DNA from: Limnephilus marmoratus
Taxonomy: Eukaryota > Arthropoda > Insecta > Trichoptera > Limnephilidae
Reading direction: 5' to 3'
DNA: 64,000 nt
NCBI GenBank assembly: GCA_917880885.1
Contig: OU862918.1
Span: 28,295,988 to 28,359,987, forward strand
In this document: positions 33,895 to 45,100 of the stretch, piece after piece
Numbering within the stretch: the first letter of the stretch is position 1
Layout: every line of letters starts with the position of its first letter
Made by a program: the position numbers and the translations under genes
Notes under the pieces: model-generated
What the model was told of the DNA's origin: nothing
Databases searched by the model: none
What the model saw: only the letters and a program-made list of their open reading frames with translations

Positions 33895-34794
33895 ATAATA
33901 ACGGAGGCGTCTACTAATATCTAAAGGAATTCCAAAAACTTAACAAATCGGACTAATATCTATGAGAACCAAAGTGAGGACGAATATCTACAGCTCAAAC
34001 TGCTGACTAATATCTATAATATGAGAACCAAAGTGAGGACGAATATCTACAGCACTGGCAGAGGTTGGATTTGCAATTATGTATAGCATATTAGAATAAC
34101 GTAATATTGCGTATACAGTTTAAAAAACTTAATTTATGTATGTATGTATGTAAAAATCCCTGATATCGGACTATTGGACACATTTAGCTGATAATTAAGA
34201 ATTTGGGTTTTTGTTGAGGCGAGGAATGTGTGCCAAGACCCGGATGTTTGGCGGTCCGTCCTCTCTGCCTACCCCTGCGGGGAAACGGCGTGATGTAGTA
34301 TGGGTACGTTCCCTTAGTTAGTTAGTTGGGTTTTTGTTTTAACAGCTTTCTTTATTTCGAGCTCTTCTAAATTATTTAGTCTGTTATTTCTATGCCATTT
34401 AGGTTAGGTTAGGTTGTGGTGCCGTGTATTTCGAGATAAATAAATATATTTGTATTATGATCTCCATGTTTGTTCAATAAATTATTGTCCTCGGAAACAG
34501 CAAAATACGTGATATTATGCAAAAACTTCATGTACATACTTTAAACGTTACGTAATTGAAGTAATATATGCTTTTGCTTATAATTTCTTGCTCAGCTGCC
34601 CTCTGTAGATATTAGTCCAACCTATGGTTCATAGATATTAGTCACCACTGGGAGCGTCATAGATATTCGTCCGACCTTAGCTCTGTAGATATTAGTCCTC
34701 ATTCTGAAGTTCATAGATATTAGTCCAACATATGAGCTGTAGATATTCGTCCGACATACAGGCTGTAGATATTAGTATCTGGAGTTATAATAAC
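33895..34794. mobile_element. Unclassified element with terminal AATATCTA arrays, copy 2, with 8-bp TSD
   Basis: The element is 33903-34786, flanked by the perfect duplication ATAATAAC (33895-33902 and 34787-34794). Both ends match the copy at 24523: GGAGGCGTCTACTAATATC at left and GATATTAGTATCTGGAGT at right. The left array has fewer units than copy 1. About 400 bp (34190-34590) absent from copy 1 lie before the right array; they include a PIF-type end (34286-34310). Different duplications at the two loci show independent insertion. Confidence 0.85.
34190..34590. repeat. Extra sequence nested in the AATATCTA element
   Basis: This segment is missing from copy 1, whose sequence runs straight from ACATTTAGCTGATTAG into the right array. 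It holds a CTCTGCCTACCCC...GGGGAAACGGCGTGATG segment, the truncated right end of the PIF-like MITE, and three TTAGG units at about 34399-34415. Confidence 0.65.
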
Positions 34795-35755
34795 ATGACT
34801 GACGCTAGTAGGTATTTAACTAACTTTATCTTGCCAGCGCGTGCCCTACTTCTGGGGAAATTAGAGGTTTTAAGAATTATTAAATATCGATTTATTTTTT
34901 TAGATAAGACTTGATAACAATTTAAAGAGTCCTTTAAGCTACAGGCTTTAGATAAAAAAAACTATGAATGACTTCACACATGGAGGGAAATACAATGTGT
35001 GTAGTTAGAAATACTTGAATTTCAACAGAATAATTTGGAATGACATGATTTTTATAATATTTATTTATTTATTATGTTGGAACATTTATAAAGTGAAAAA
35101 GTAATAATGTTGATATTGTAAAGAGCCTAAATATTAATAATTCAATTAAAAATGTTCACAGAATGCACAGTTTAAGAGGAAATGGGTGGTGTTTTCCGGA
35201 AAAACGTGTTGCCCAATTTCCTCTCTGGATTTTGACACTAGTGCAAATGTTTTTTAATATAATTTAGAAATCAGATTATTTCTTACAAACGGGTTCCTCC
35301 GAATACCGTTACAATTGCCTGGTTTGAACGCCATCGACAGACGTTCTGTGTACAAATATATAATATTTTCTTCTAATGTGATTGGTAAAAAAATGTTAAA
35401 AATCGATCCACTTTTGGAGGAGAAAAATTGGAAATACAAAACTTTGATTTCGACGATTTTATTTAGGCATTAGCAACCTAACTTGCACTTGTCTCTCTCG
35501 CTCAATATTCGAGGGTATACAAGCGACAGTGACAGCAACAGTTTGGTAAAATGCCTATTAAGTCAAATTTCTCGGCGACCGGATTTCCGCTTAAGATTTG
35601 TGTTTCTCTATGTAGAGATCCTCTTCAGATGTTAACAATAAATAATTAGAAATATCAAGATATTATAATAAAACTATTCTCCATGTTATGTTTTTTAACT
35701 AATTTGATTTTTAAAATATGCGAGACTTCTCTATGGTCACATTCAAAATTATCAG
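34795..35755. other. No gene seen
   Basis: AT-rich non-coding sequence, no recognised repeat. Confidence 0.35.
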
Positions 35756-35756
35756 A

Positions 35757-36497
35757 CACAAGGCTAGGATGCAACGATATATCGGAAAACCGATAAATAT
35801 CGATATATCGACCCCTAAAAATATCGATATGTATCGGTATCGACCATACGCCGATATCGATATATCAATACCGAAAAACTCAATATATCGTATTGAAATA
35901 TCGAAAAACCTGCCCAAACTAAAATACCCACAAAATCGGGTAAAATGCTATAATTATATCTTTCTGCTCTCGTAAATAATCTAAAAGTAAACATTCTTGA
36001 AACATGGCAAGAGATGCAAGGTGTATATCCCAATTTTTTCTAAAGTGACAATGAGTCATCTACCAATTGTGGCAACAAGTGTTGCTTCTGAACGTTTTTT
36101 TTCAAAGGCAGGGGCCACTATAACTCAAAGCAGAAGCCAGCTACAAGGAAGCAGACGTAAGTTACTATTTTTAAGTTGGATAGCTGGTATAATGGAATAA
36201 TTTTTGGCATAATATAATTTAATATATATAATTTAAGAATATAATATAATTTTTGGAATAATATAATGGAATATTGGAATAATTTTTTTTAAATAAATTT
36301 ATGAAAAAAAAAATTTATGTGAATAAAAAATTTCATACATACATAATCGGTAAAGGTCACATATAACTAAAACTACATTGTATTTCTATAAGCTTTTAAA
36401 AAAGAAGAAATATCGATATATCAATATCGACTTAATTCGATATATATCGGTATCGATATATCGATATTTTTAAAAACCTTGCATCCCTACACAAGAC
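35757..36497 (+). mobile_element. hAT element deletion derivative (TAGGGATGCA type)
   Basis: Ends TAGGATGCAACG (35765) and CTTGCATCCCTA (to 36489) are inverted repeats of the TAGGGATGCA hAT type. The flanks CACAAGGC and CACAAGAC form an 8-bp duplication with one mismatch. Both subterminal regions (35775-35910 and 36412-36470) are dense in ATATCGATAT-type motifs. The interior carries only the last part of a transposase. Confidence 0.8.
36050..36200 (+). pseudogene. hAT transposase C-terminal (dimerisation) fragment
   Basis: The translation LPIVATSVASERFFSKAGATITQSRSQL...KLLFLSWI is the conserved hAT C-terminal dimerisation motif of ZBED-like transposases. The catalytic core is deleted, so the element could move only with a transposase supplied elsewhere. 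Confidence 0.85.
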
Positions 36498-36890
36498 ACA
36501 TTCGAGACAGTGGATTGGAGTAGGCAATATTATTATTAAATAATTCAAGATGGAGTAGGAACATTCTCCTTAAATTACGTCAATTAGGAATTTTAGTGTG
36601 AATATTATTCTGATAATTAGTGGTTATAGAAGCTTGTCATGAATAATTTTATGTAAACATATATTATTAAGTCAGTAAATATATAATATAATATATTATT
36701 ATATGTTATTGTATCTTTCAGGTTTCAGATGAAAGGTTCTTTATTTCCCATTGTAACTTCTAACATTGTTACATCACACAATAGCCCTATTGCTTGGATC
36801 TGGTGGAATTATTGCACCCTGAAGTGGGGGGCAAATCTTGTGCGATGGAAGGAGAGGAAGATTTGCAATCCAGATCAATTTACAATTTAT
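36498..36890. other. No gene seen
   Basis: AT-rich; a reading frame at 36729-36932 runs into the SINE-C copy and is not a gene. Confidence 0.35.
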
Positions 36891-37285
36891 AGGCAAGTAT
36901 GGATACCGCCACCCCAAGAATTTATTGGATAACCAACATCTCTTTCGTAAGTCACCCCAAGCGGCAAGCTACGTTCGGTGACTTAGCGGGGATGTCGGGG
37001 TTCATCGGATGAGGTTTGATCAGATCGGGAGAGACTAGTTGAGGGAGACCCTTCGACCAAGTATATACTAGGTCAATGGGGAGACCCTTTGACCACAATA
37101 GCCGGACTCTCGACCCATCGCCTTGCATCGCAGTGGGAAAGATGGTTTCATACTTCTATCACTCTTGGACACAATGACCCCCAGATTCCTACCCACTCCT
37201 CATACCCTTTTCCTTCCCAGAACTTCCTCTCTCTCATTTCCTTAGAATTTGGACTTGGATATTCTTGGAGTTCCTTTAGTTAGTG
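36891..37285 (+). mobile_element. SINE-C element, copy 2 (no tail)
   Basis: Colinear with 37358-37757 from GTATGGATACCGCC through CCCAGATTCCTACCCA and TTTTCCTTCCC, but it stops before the CTCCACACAG tail. An internal duplication of GGGAGACCCTTYGACCA lies at about 37047-37096. Confidence 0.75.
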
Positions 37286-37357
37286 ACTCTAACGTAATTG
37301 CGAAATGGAATTATCTAGTGACACTTACATAGATGTTAATTTTTTTAATACAATTTG

Positions 37358-37757
37358 GGAGGCGGGTATGGGTACCGCCGCCCCGGGAACCATTTATTGG
37401 ACAACCAACACCCCTGCCACAGGTCACCCCAAGTTACGTTTGGTGACTTAGCAGGGGTGCCCGGGTTTATAGGATGAGGTTTGTCTAGGTCTTGGTGGCG
37501 GATGCGTTTGCCCAACCACTGCGTGGCGGGCTGATTGAGGGAGGCCTTTTGACCTCTCCAGCCTGATTCATGCGTCCGTCGCTTCTGGCCACACTGACCC
37601 CCAGATTCCTACCCACCCCTCATACCTTTTTCCTTCCCATATCTTCTTCTCCTTCCTTTCCCTTAAGAAACCCTCCACACAGCATCCACAAAGATGATAT
37701 AGGCCCCTAGGGAAATTGTTTTCCTCGGTGTCTCCTGTGTGGAGCTAATGTAAAAAA
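37358..37757 (+). mobile_element. SINE-C element, copy 3 (complete, LINE-C type tail)
   Basis: About 400 bp from GGAGGCGGGTATGGGTACCG to the 3' tail. The last 85 bp (37668-37757) are nearly the same as the LINE-C 3' end at 47115-47210: CTCCACACAGCATC, a GGCCC...GGGAAATT inner hairpin, CTCCTGTGTGGAG, TAATGT and a run of A. The body is non-coding and unrelated to LINE-C. A tail shared with a LINE is the hallmark of a SINE that uses that LINE's reverse transcriptase. Confidence 0.8.
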
Positions 37758-37991
37758 ATGGGGGTTTTAGGAAATGAGACTTGTGACAGGATTTCACTCC
37801 TTTCGGAGGATTACTTTACGTTTTTTTTATATTTAAATTTATCATTCTCATTATATTTGGCGGCGAGAGAATTAATTGTGAGATTTTCATGTCCGGCTAG
37901 ACCAGCGTAGAATTTCTCCGCTTGTTTAATAAAATTGACTCCTTTATCAGAGGCATGTTTGTGTCGTTACGAAGTGTGTGAACCCTGATCC

Positions 37992-38696
37992 ACTTAGGCC
38001 AGTCATGGGTAAAGTACGGCCCGCGGGCCAAGTCCGGCCCTTCAGGCTAGTCAATCCGGCCCGCGACATTGTTTTGAATAACCCTGCCACAATTTACCAA
38101 TTGAACAAAATGTATTTTCTGCATAGATAGAATAGAATATTTAACGGATATTTTTAGCATGCCATTTAATATGGATTGTGAATCAGTCAAACCAGAATTG
38201 CAGCTCGAACTGATTGAGTTGCAATGTAACAGTGAATTGAACAACTGTTTCTCAACGTTTCCAAAATTGAGTTCTACAAGGCCGTGTCAAAATCAAGTTT
38301 CCCAAACCTGAAATCTCACGCTCAGAAGATAATTGCGATATTTGCATCTTCCTACATTTGTGTACAGGTGTTTACTATTGTGAAGATTCGCAAAAACAGC
38401 GTTAGAAACCGATTGACTGACCACCATTTAGCTTCACTACTGCGAATCAGCTCATCCCAGTTTCTACCAGATTATGAAAAACTTTTAGAAGCTCAGTCAC
38501 AGTTTCATCTGTCACATACGCCTTCATACTCTTCTAAAGAATAATATACTTAATACTATGTTTGATGTAAAAATTTTAAATTATGTTTTTCACTTAAAAA
38601 AAATTATTTTATTCAATTTTTTTTCCGGCCCGCCGAGATAATTTTTTATTTTATCTGGCCCTTTCCTTAAAAAGTTTGCCCATCTCTGACTTAGGC
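37992..38696 (+). mobile_element. hAT-Charlie-like deletion derivative with perfect TSD
   Basis: The element 38000-38688 is flanked by the perfect 8-bp duplication ACTTAGGC. Ends CAGTCATGGGTAAAGTACGG and the complement CAGAGATGGGCAAACT are typical hAT CAGNGATGGGCAAA termini, followed by CGGCCCGCGGGCC. The interior keeps only the C-terminal part of the transposase. Confidence 0.9.
38160..38544 (+). pseudogene. hAT (GTF2IRD2/ZBED-like) transposase C-terminal fragment
   Basis: MDCESVKPELQLELIELQCNSELNNCF lies in one frame, and FPNLKSHAQKIIAIFASSYICVQVF...NRLTDHHLASLLRISSS in another, separated by a frameshift near 38280. These match the end of GTF2IRD2-type hAT transposases (ESVxxxLQLELIxLQC, FPxLRSHAxKxxxxFGSTYxCExxFS). 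The expected C-E at the dimerisation site reads C-V here. Confidence 0.85.
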
Positions 38697-38885
38697 GCAT
38701 TCAATGCTAGTCGAAAGCTTTGTTTTGCAGGGTTTGTAATTTATTTCTTTGCATATCGGCTGCGTGTCCCCAAATCGGTGCAGCGTATGTAAAGCCTGGC
38801 CTTATGGGTTGCCTTGTAGATGAGAAGTTTATTGGCTGTCTTGTATGAAGACCGTCAATACATCATCAATACCTGAAGATCACAT

Positions 38886-39050
38886 AGCACGTTCCAGAGT
38901 GGAAGATACTCTCAGTGTCGCTCTCGTGTAAGATCACCATTCAAAATATAAAGGTTGAACTTGTTTCGATCTCACAACATATCCTAAATGGGGATGCTAT
39001 AGCCTCATTTGCTCCAGACGGCTAGGAGCAGTTGGGACTCTTAAAAAATA
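38886..39050 (+). mobile_element. tRNA-SINE family S2, partial (+)
   Basis: GCACGTTCCAGAGTGGAAGATACT and GCTCCAGACGG...GCAGTTGGGACTCTT match, in order, the reverse complement of the S2 copy at 45950-46540. The tRNA head is missing. Confidence 0.6.
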
Positions 39051-40857
39051 AACACCGCGGAACCAAAACGTCAACAAGGGTAAGTTTTACGTTGAGGGTA
39101 TTAACGACACATTATGCAATTTTACTCATGATATATTTTCAGCTCTGTGAATCTGGCTAGGTCACGGTCATGGTCAACCCCCATTTATCCTAGAACCGGA
39201 AGCTCCCGTTAATAATGCGATTAATTCCGACTAAAGGGAGAAGGATGTATGAAAAAAGCAGAGGTACTTATAACATGTGATTATTTATTTACTGTAGTAT
39301 AAAAGTTTGGAGACCGACCGATAAGTACCTTCCCAAACCGAAACTGCTTTATTTATGTACGTTAATTTGAATTATAGTACGATAAGTGAGCATAGATACG
39401 TTAAGTCCACACACTCATGTTTTGTCCTATCTAGAACCTAGACCAATATTTCTCAAAGTGGGCGATAACACCCCCTTGTGGGCGCTGGGGGCTTTCAGAA
39501 GGCTCAAAGAAAATCAGGGTGCGTTATTTACTACTCATTTACGTAAAATTAGGGTCGTTTATGCATGTAATAACGTGTATGCAGCATTATATTTCATGTA
39601 AGTAGTCCATGGTTAAGGTAACTAAATAAAATTATCTGCTATTTCCATGGACATACAAATATATATCTGGACCTGCCCTAAGTGATAAAAGCGTATTATT
39701 TCCCACTCCCCATAACGGTTCCATGGAGCCAGCTCGGATCGACGAGAGCCTCGCTTAAATCTAAAAAATGTGACGTCATCATTCTTCTCCTGACCAGCGC
39801 CAAGCACACATCATACATTTTACGAACAAAAATGAGAACCTGTGCTATACATTATACCCTAATATATGTGAATATAGCGAATGTGGGCGTTTCTCCAGTG
39901 AGCTCGTCGCTGGTTACAGGGGTAAGGAAATTATTAAACTTTCCCGCCTTTGGACTACGCAAATATGTTAATAACGTGGCGGGCAATTCGCACTCGCATG
40001 TAAAAAGGTCTATTCATTCAAAAGCAGATTTTGCTTTTAAGAACTAAATGGTGATATTATAATGCGAGATGCCTATATACTGTCAGATTGATATTTTAAC
40101 GAATCACAGTCATCTTTCCCCTCTTCGCCCTTCCATAGTTTGGTTTTACCCCTCATCTGTATCTTCTTGTCTATCTATTTGGATGATTATGTCTATTTCC
40201 GATTTTTCACGGCTACTTACGGCTGTTTTTTTAAAGTTAATTCGAGGTTAATTCAATGCATCAGATTCACCCTTCACATTAGATATTTTTTTAATTCAAG
40301 CCTTCTTATGTTAATAAAAATATTTCAAAATACTTATTTTATTTTTTTATTTATTTATTTTATATATTGGCTTGCGAACTATGCGTAGAATACTTCACAT
40401 TATAATCATTAGATTAATTTACATTTTCAATGTGGTTATAGCAATGATTCCAATTATAGGTGAGCGCACCCAAGATTAGGTGTGAGTTTCATTTCCTCTA
40501 ATTGAAACATTATTTGTTCTCAGAATTAGGATATGGGTCACACCCTATCATCAAATAATAATGCGTGTTGAATTATATTTGCAATAATTGTTTTTAAGAT
40601 GGTAGGTAAGTTAAAAAATATGTGGGCACAAAATTTTTTTTTATCTCAATATAGGCGGTGGCTAAAATAAATTTGAGAACCTATGACCTAGACCGTAGAA
40701 AATAAGTTTGAGAAACTGAGACCTGGACCATTGAAAAAATAATGCAACCCGTAATGTTCTATTTTCAATTTTATATCTATTTTCAATTTTTGATTAGTTG
40801 CGCCATCTCTTAGTCCGGCGAGTAGGCAATTTCAATGATTTTTAGTTTATTTTATGA
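39051..40857. other. No gene seen
   Basis: AT-rich stretch. Overlapping frames at 39682-40388 show no family signature and no coding-like composition. Confidence 0.35.
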
Positions 40858-40920
40858 GGATTGAACCTTCCACCCCAGGCACTGGAGTCAACACCGCTAA
40901 TAACTGAACCAAATCCCAGT
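40858..40920 (-). repeat. tRNA-like SINE head (minus strand)
   Basis: On the minus strand, box A-like TGGTTCAGTTATTAGC is followed by box B-like AAGGTTCAATCCT. There is no acceptor-stem pairing I can confirm, so it is more likely a SINE head than a tRNA gene. Confidence 0.4.
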
Positions 40921-41341
40921 TAGATGGGACCGACATTTGTTTCGTACATTTGCTGGTGCAATGGTATCCAATTTTAGAGAAATTATTATCTATGTCCAAG
41001 CGTGTATGCGTGGTTGTCATAAAAAATAAAATAAAATAATAATGAAAACCCCATTACTTTGAGTACCGAATCACTTCTCAAGAGGAATGTAAACAATGCA
41101 AAAAATTGATTCTTCAATTTAAGCATTAATCACAAAGTTAATAATAAAAGAAAAACTTTATTCATACCTACATTACCCGTGAAAAATCAGAAAAATACAA
41201 AAAAACATTATATTACCAATACAAGGTGGCGCAAAATTAATCATCCTATCGGAAGATGTTATAATTTTTGCAAATGGCGTCGTACTTCAATCATATTTGA
41301 CATTTGTGAACTAGACAGCTGCAGAATACAAAAAACAAACA

Positions 41342-42034
41342 ATGGAGTGCTATACTCCGCAAGAGCGTGGAATAATTGTGTCGATTTTAGCTTTAATGCT
41401 TTAAGCGATTTTGTGTCGAAAGTCATCATGAGCGACGAGGCGCATTTCCACGTAAGCGGTTACGTCAATAAGCAAAAACTTCATTTCTGGAGCACTGCAA
41501 ATCCACGTGTGATGCACGAAGAGCCACTACATCCATTCAAAGCCACTCTGTGGTCCGGCGTTCACGCGGGAGGAGTAATTTTTTGAGGACGCCATTGGCA
41601 TTACGGTCACTGTTACTGGCGAACGTTACAGGGCCATAATAAACGGCTTCTTACTGCCGGAATTAGATGAGCGGGCCTTGGTGAACATGTGGTTTCAACA
41701 AGACGGTGCAACCGCACACATAGCACGAGCCACAATGGATATTGTGAAGGAAGCATTTCCTGGTCGCGTAAACTTCCATTTTGGCGATTTGGCATGGCCA
41801 GCAAGATCGCCCGATTTAACCATCCCAGACTTCTTTCTTTGGGACTGCTTGAAGTCGGGGGTTTATGCCAACAAGAATCAGATAATCGCAGCCCTTAAGG
41901 AGAATATTCGACAGGAATGCGAACAGTTATCACCGGAAATTTTGCGGAAAGTTATGGAAAATGCGAAAAAGCGGGCACAAATGTGTATCAATACTGGCGG
42001 CAGCCACTTGACGGATATCATCTTTTCCACTTAA
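41342..42034 (+). pseudogene. Tc1/mariner (DD41D) transposase, broken
   Basis: The N-terminus MECYTPQERGIIV (41342) meets a stop near 41404. A large internal deletion removes most of the DNA-binding half. The catalytic part resumes with SDEAHFHVSGYVNKQ (first Asp), passes a frameshift near 41583, and continues through WFQQDGATAHIA (second Asp), WPARSPDLTIPDFFLWD (third Asp) to HLTDIIFST and TAA. Forty-one residues separate the second Asp from the Asp of PDFF, the spacing described for DD41D mariner relatives. The three catalytic Asp codons survive, but not in one frame. Confidence 0.88.
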
Positions 42035-42108
42035 AAAAAATGTAAAAGTCCAAATAAAGATATTTACATTAGATACTAAAAATCTTTTTTTTCTGTTTAG
42101 TTAAAAAA

Positions 42109-45100
42109 GTTATTTTTTTATTTTATTTTTTTTTTTTTTATTTATTTAGGAGAAAATACAGATACAGATATTAATTGGCAAGAATATACAAAACATCAAC
42201 TAGAGAATTCACCTGCATCCAAACTATTTCTCACGAATTGACTTAAACAGCAGTTAAAAACATATACAAATATTTTGTCTTATAAATAGGGGAAAAAATA
42301 TATAAGTACATAAGAATATTATTTTACAAATAGAGATATGAAATAAATGCGCAATATCCTTATAAGAATTTACAAATTATTTTTGAAACAAAAAAAATAT
42401 AAATATAGATAAACAATGTTATACAGAAATTTAAAAAAAATATATATATATAAACGAATGTATGTCTAAGTTGTTTACTTTGAACTTTGTAGGAAAACAG
42501 CCTTCATTTTTCTACTAAAAGTACTGCGTGTATCAAAAAATAAGTCAGAATCCTTGAGCTTTTGATTCTGATTAAGTGATTCGCACATTCTTCTGATTGG
42601 GTCCCTGACACCAGCATTTGTACGCGTCCGGCTAATGTGGAATAAGTCGTTAAGCCTTGTTACTCTGGGTGGTACTTTAAAGTTTATTAATTTCAGTAAG
42701 TCGGGACAGTCAATAACGTTGTTACAGATTTTATATAGAGTCATGAGATCAAGGTACGTTCGTCGGTTAGATAGCGTGGAGACGTTATAACTCGAAAGCA
42801 TATTTATGTATCCGCGTTTAGGTGCGCTCATTCTGTAATTGAGGCACTGCAGAAATTTCTTTTGAATACTTTCAATGTTTTCTTTATAGATACCGTAAAG
42901 TGGATTCCATATGAAGGTACAGTATTCAAGTTGAGAACGGACCAGCGTGTAGTAAAGAAGAAGATATGTTTCAGGTTTTCGAAATTCACGGCTGTTTCTG
43001 ATGACAAATCCTAGCATGCAGTAAGCTTTATTCACAATATTATCAATATGCGCATCGAAATGGAGTTTGGAATCAAAAAGTACGCCTAGATCTCTTATAC
43101 AGTAAACGCGCTCGAGTAAATAGTTACCAATACAATAATTCTGTATGATGGCGTTATGATTTTTAGTAAAACTTATTTGTTTACATTTGTTGTAACTAAG
43201 GTAAATTTTGTTTTCATTGCAAAATGCTTCGAACCTTACTAAGTCGCTTTGGATTAGCAGACAATCGTTTAAATTCCTAACAATGGCAAATATTTTTATG
43301 TCATCGGCGTACAAAAGAAATAAACAATGCAAGAAACATTTAGTAACAGTGTTAATAAAGAGTATAAACAACAGCGGACCCAGGATTGACCCCTGTGGCA
43401 CGCCAGAGGTAACTGGCTCCCATTTAGAAGTAAGTCCTCGCAACGATACGGCTTGTTGTCTTTTTGTTGAATATGAGACAAACCAACGTAGTAAATTTCC
43501 TCTAATTCCGTTGTACATAATTTTTTTAATAAGAATAAGGTGGTCAACCTTGTCAAAAGCCTTTTTAAAATCGCAGTATATTGCATCTACCTGGTGGCCT
43601 CGATCCATGCTGTTGAACAAGAAGTTTGAGTAAAGAAGTAAATTACTCATGGTAGATTTGCCTTTTACAAACCCATGTTGTTGTTCCGTAATTATGGAGG
43701 CAAGCTGGGGATATATATGGTCATGGACAAGTCTTTCCAAGAGTTTAGGGATCGCCGAGAGAATGGATATTGGCCTATAGTTTTCTACTTTTTGCCGTGA
43801 GTCGCCCTTGTGGACCGGTATAATATAGGCCAACTTCCACCTATCAGGGAAAACCCCGTCACTCAGGCATTTGTTAAATATTATGGTAAGGGGAACATAT
43901 AGTGACGAAGCAGCAGATCTGAGGAAAAATGCCGGTATTCCGTCATGACCTGCACCCTTGTTTATATCTAGCGACATTAAACTTGAGAGCACTTCTTGTT
44001 CCGTTAATTCAATGGTGTGAATGTGCGCAAGTTCAGAGTCGCAAACGGCTTCAAATTGGTCGATGTTAATCATGTCGTTGACAGAGGAGGGTTCGAATGT
44101 TGATTTAAAGAATTCAGAGAACATATTACAAATTTCCTGGGCATCGTTAGATTTGCGACCTTTGAAGGACATAGTAGCAGGGTATCCATCAGACGATTTT
44201 AATGAGGATATGTATGACCAAAAACTTTTAATATTATTTTGCAATGAACTTTCGATGTTGTCGAAAAATAACTTTCGAGAATCACTAGCCAGTCTTTTGT
44301 ATGTAGCACGTAAGAAGGAAAATTCACGATAGTCAGAAAGACCTTTATATGTCTTCCATTTGTGCCAGACTTTATCTTTTTTCCGTGATAACCTAATAAG
44401 TTCGGGAGTAAACCATATGGGAAATTTGTCATTTCGTCGTGCCAATAATGGAATGGACTTATCAATTATATTATTTATTTTTAAATAGAATCGATCTACT
44501 GCTTCTTCGGCTGATAAACTTGCGGTTTCAGATAACCAATCAATACAATTAATGTCATTATTAATCTGAGTATAATCAGCTTTCCTGAAATTGCGCCTAC
44601 GCTCTTTTTTGTTTTTGATTTTTGGTTGAGTTTCGGATGATATATCAAATTCAAGGGCTGGGTGGTGTCTGTCTTCTGAGAGCAGAGGGTCATTGCTGCG
44701 TGTAACATTTGTTTGGCGACTGTAGAATATGAGGTCTAAGTATTTTTCATTATGGTTAGGTATGCAATTATATTGGAGCAAGTTCATCAATGACATTGTT
44801 TGCAGCAAAGTTTGCGATGCAGCCGTGTTTGAAGAGGCGAGACCTTGACTGCAGCCTTCGGAAAAAGACCAAGTAAGAGTAGGTTGATTCATATCTCCAA
44901 GTACACAAAACATATTATTTGGTTCAGATGAAAATACAGATTCTAGGTTTTTGGAGAAAATATCATAAAACGTTGGTGGCGAGACAGGAGGTATGTATAC
45001 TGCACATATGATGAGATTGGAAGACCTTACCGGAATAGATACGAAGATTTGTTCGATTTGGCTGGTTTCCCAGTCATCGAGCCGGGATGCTGCGAGCTCC

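Noticed and set aside
34399..34415. Interstitial telomere (three TTAGG units)
   Set aside because: Only three units inside nested repeat sequence; chance or micro-insertion is enough to explain it.
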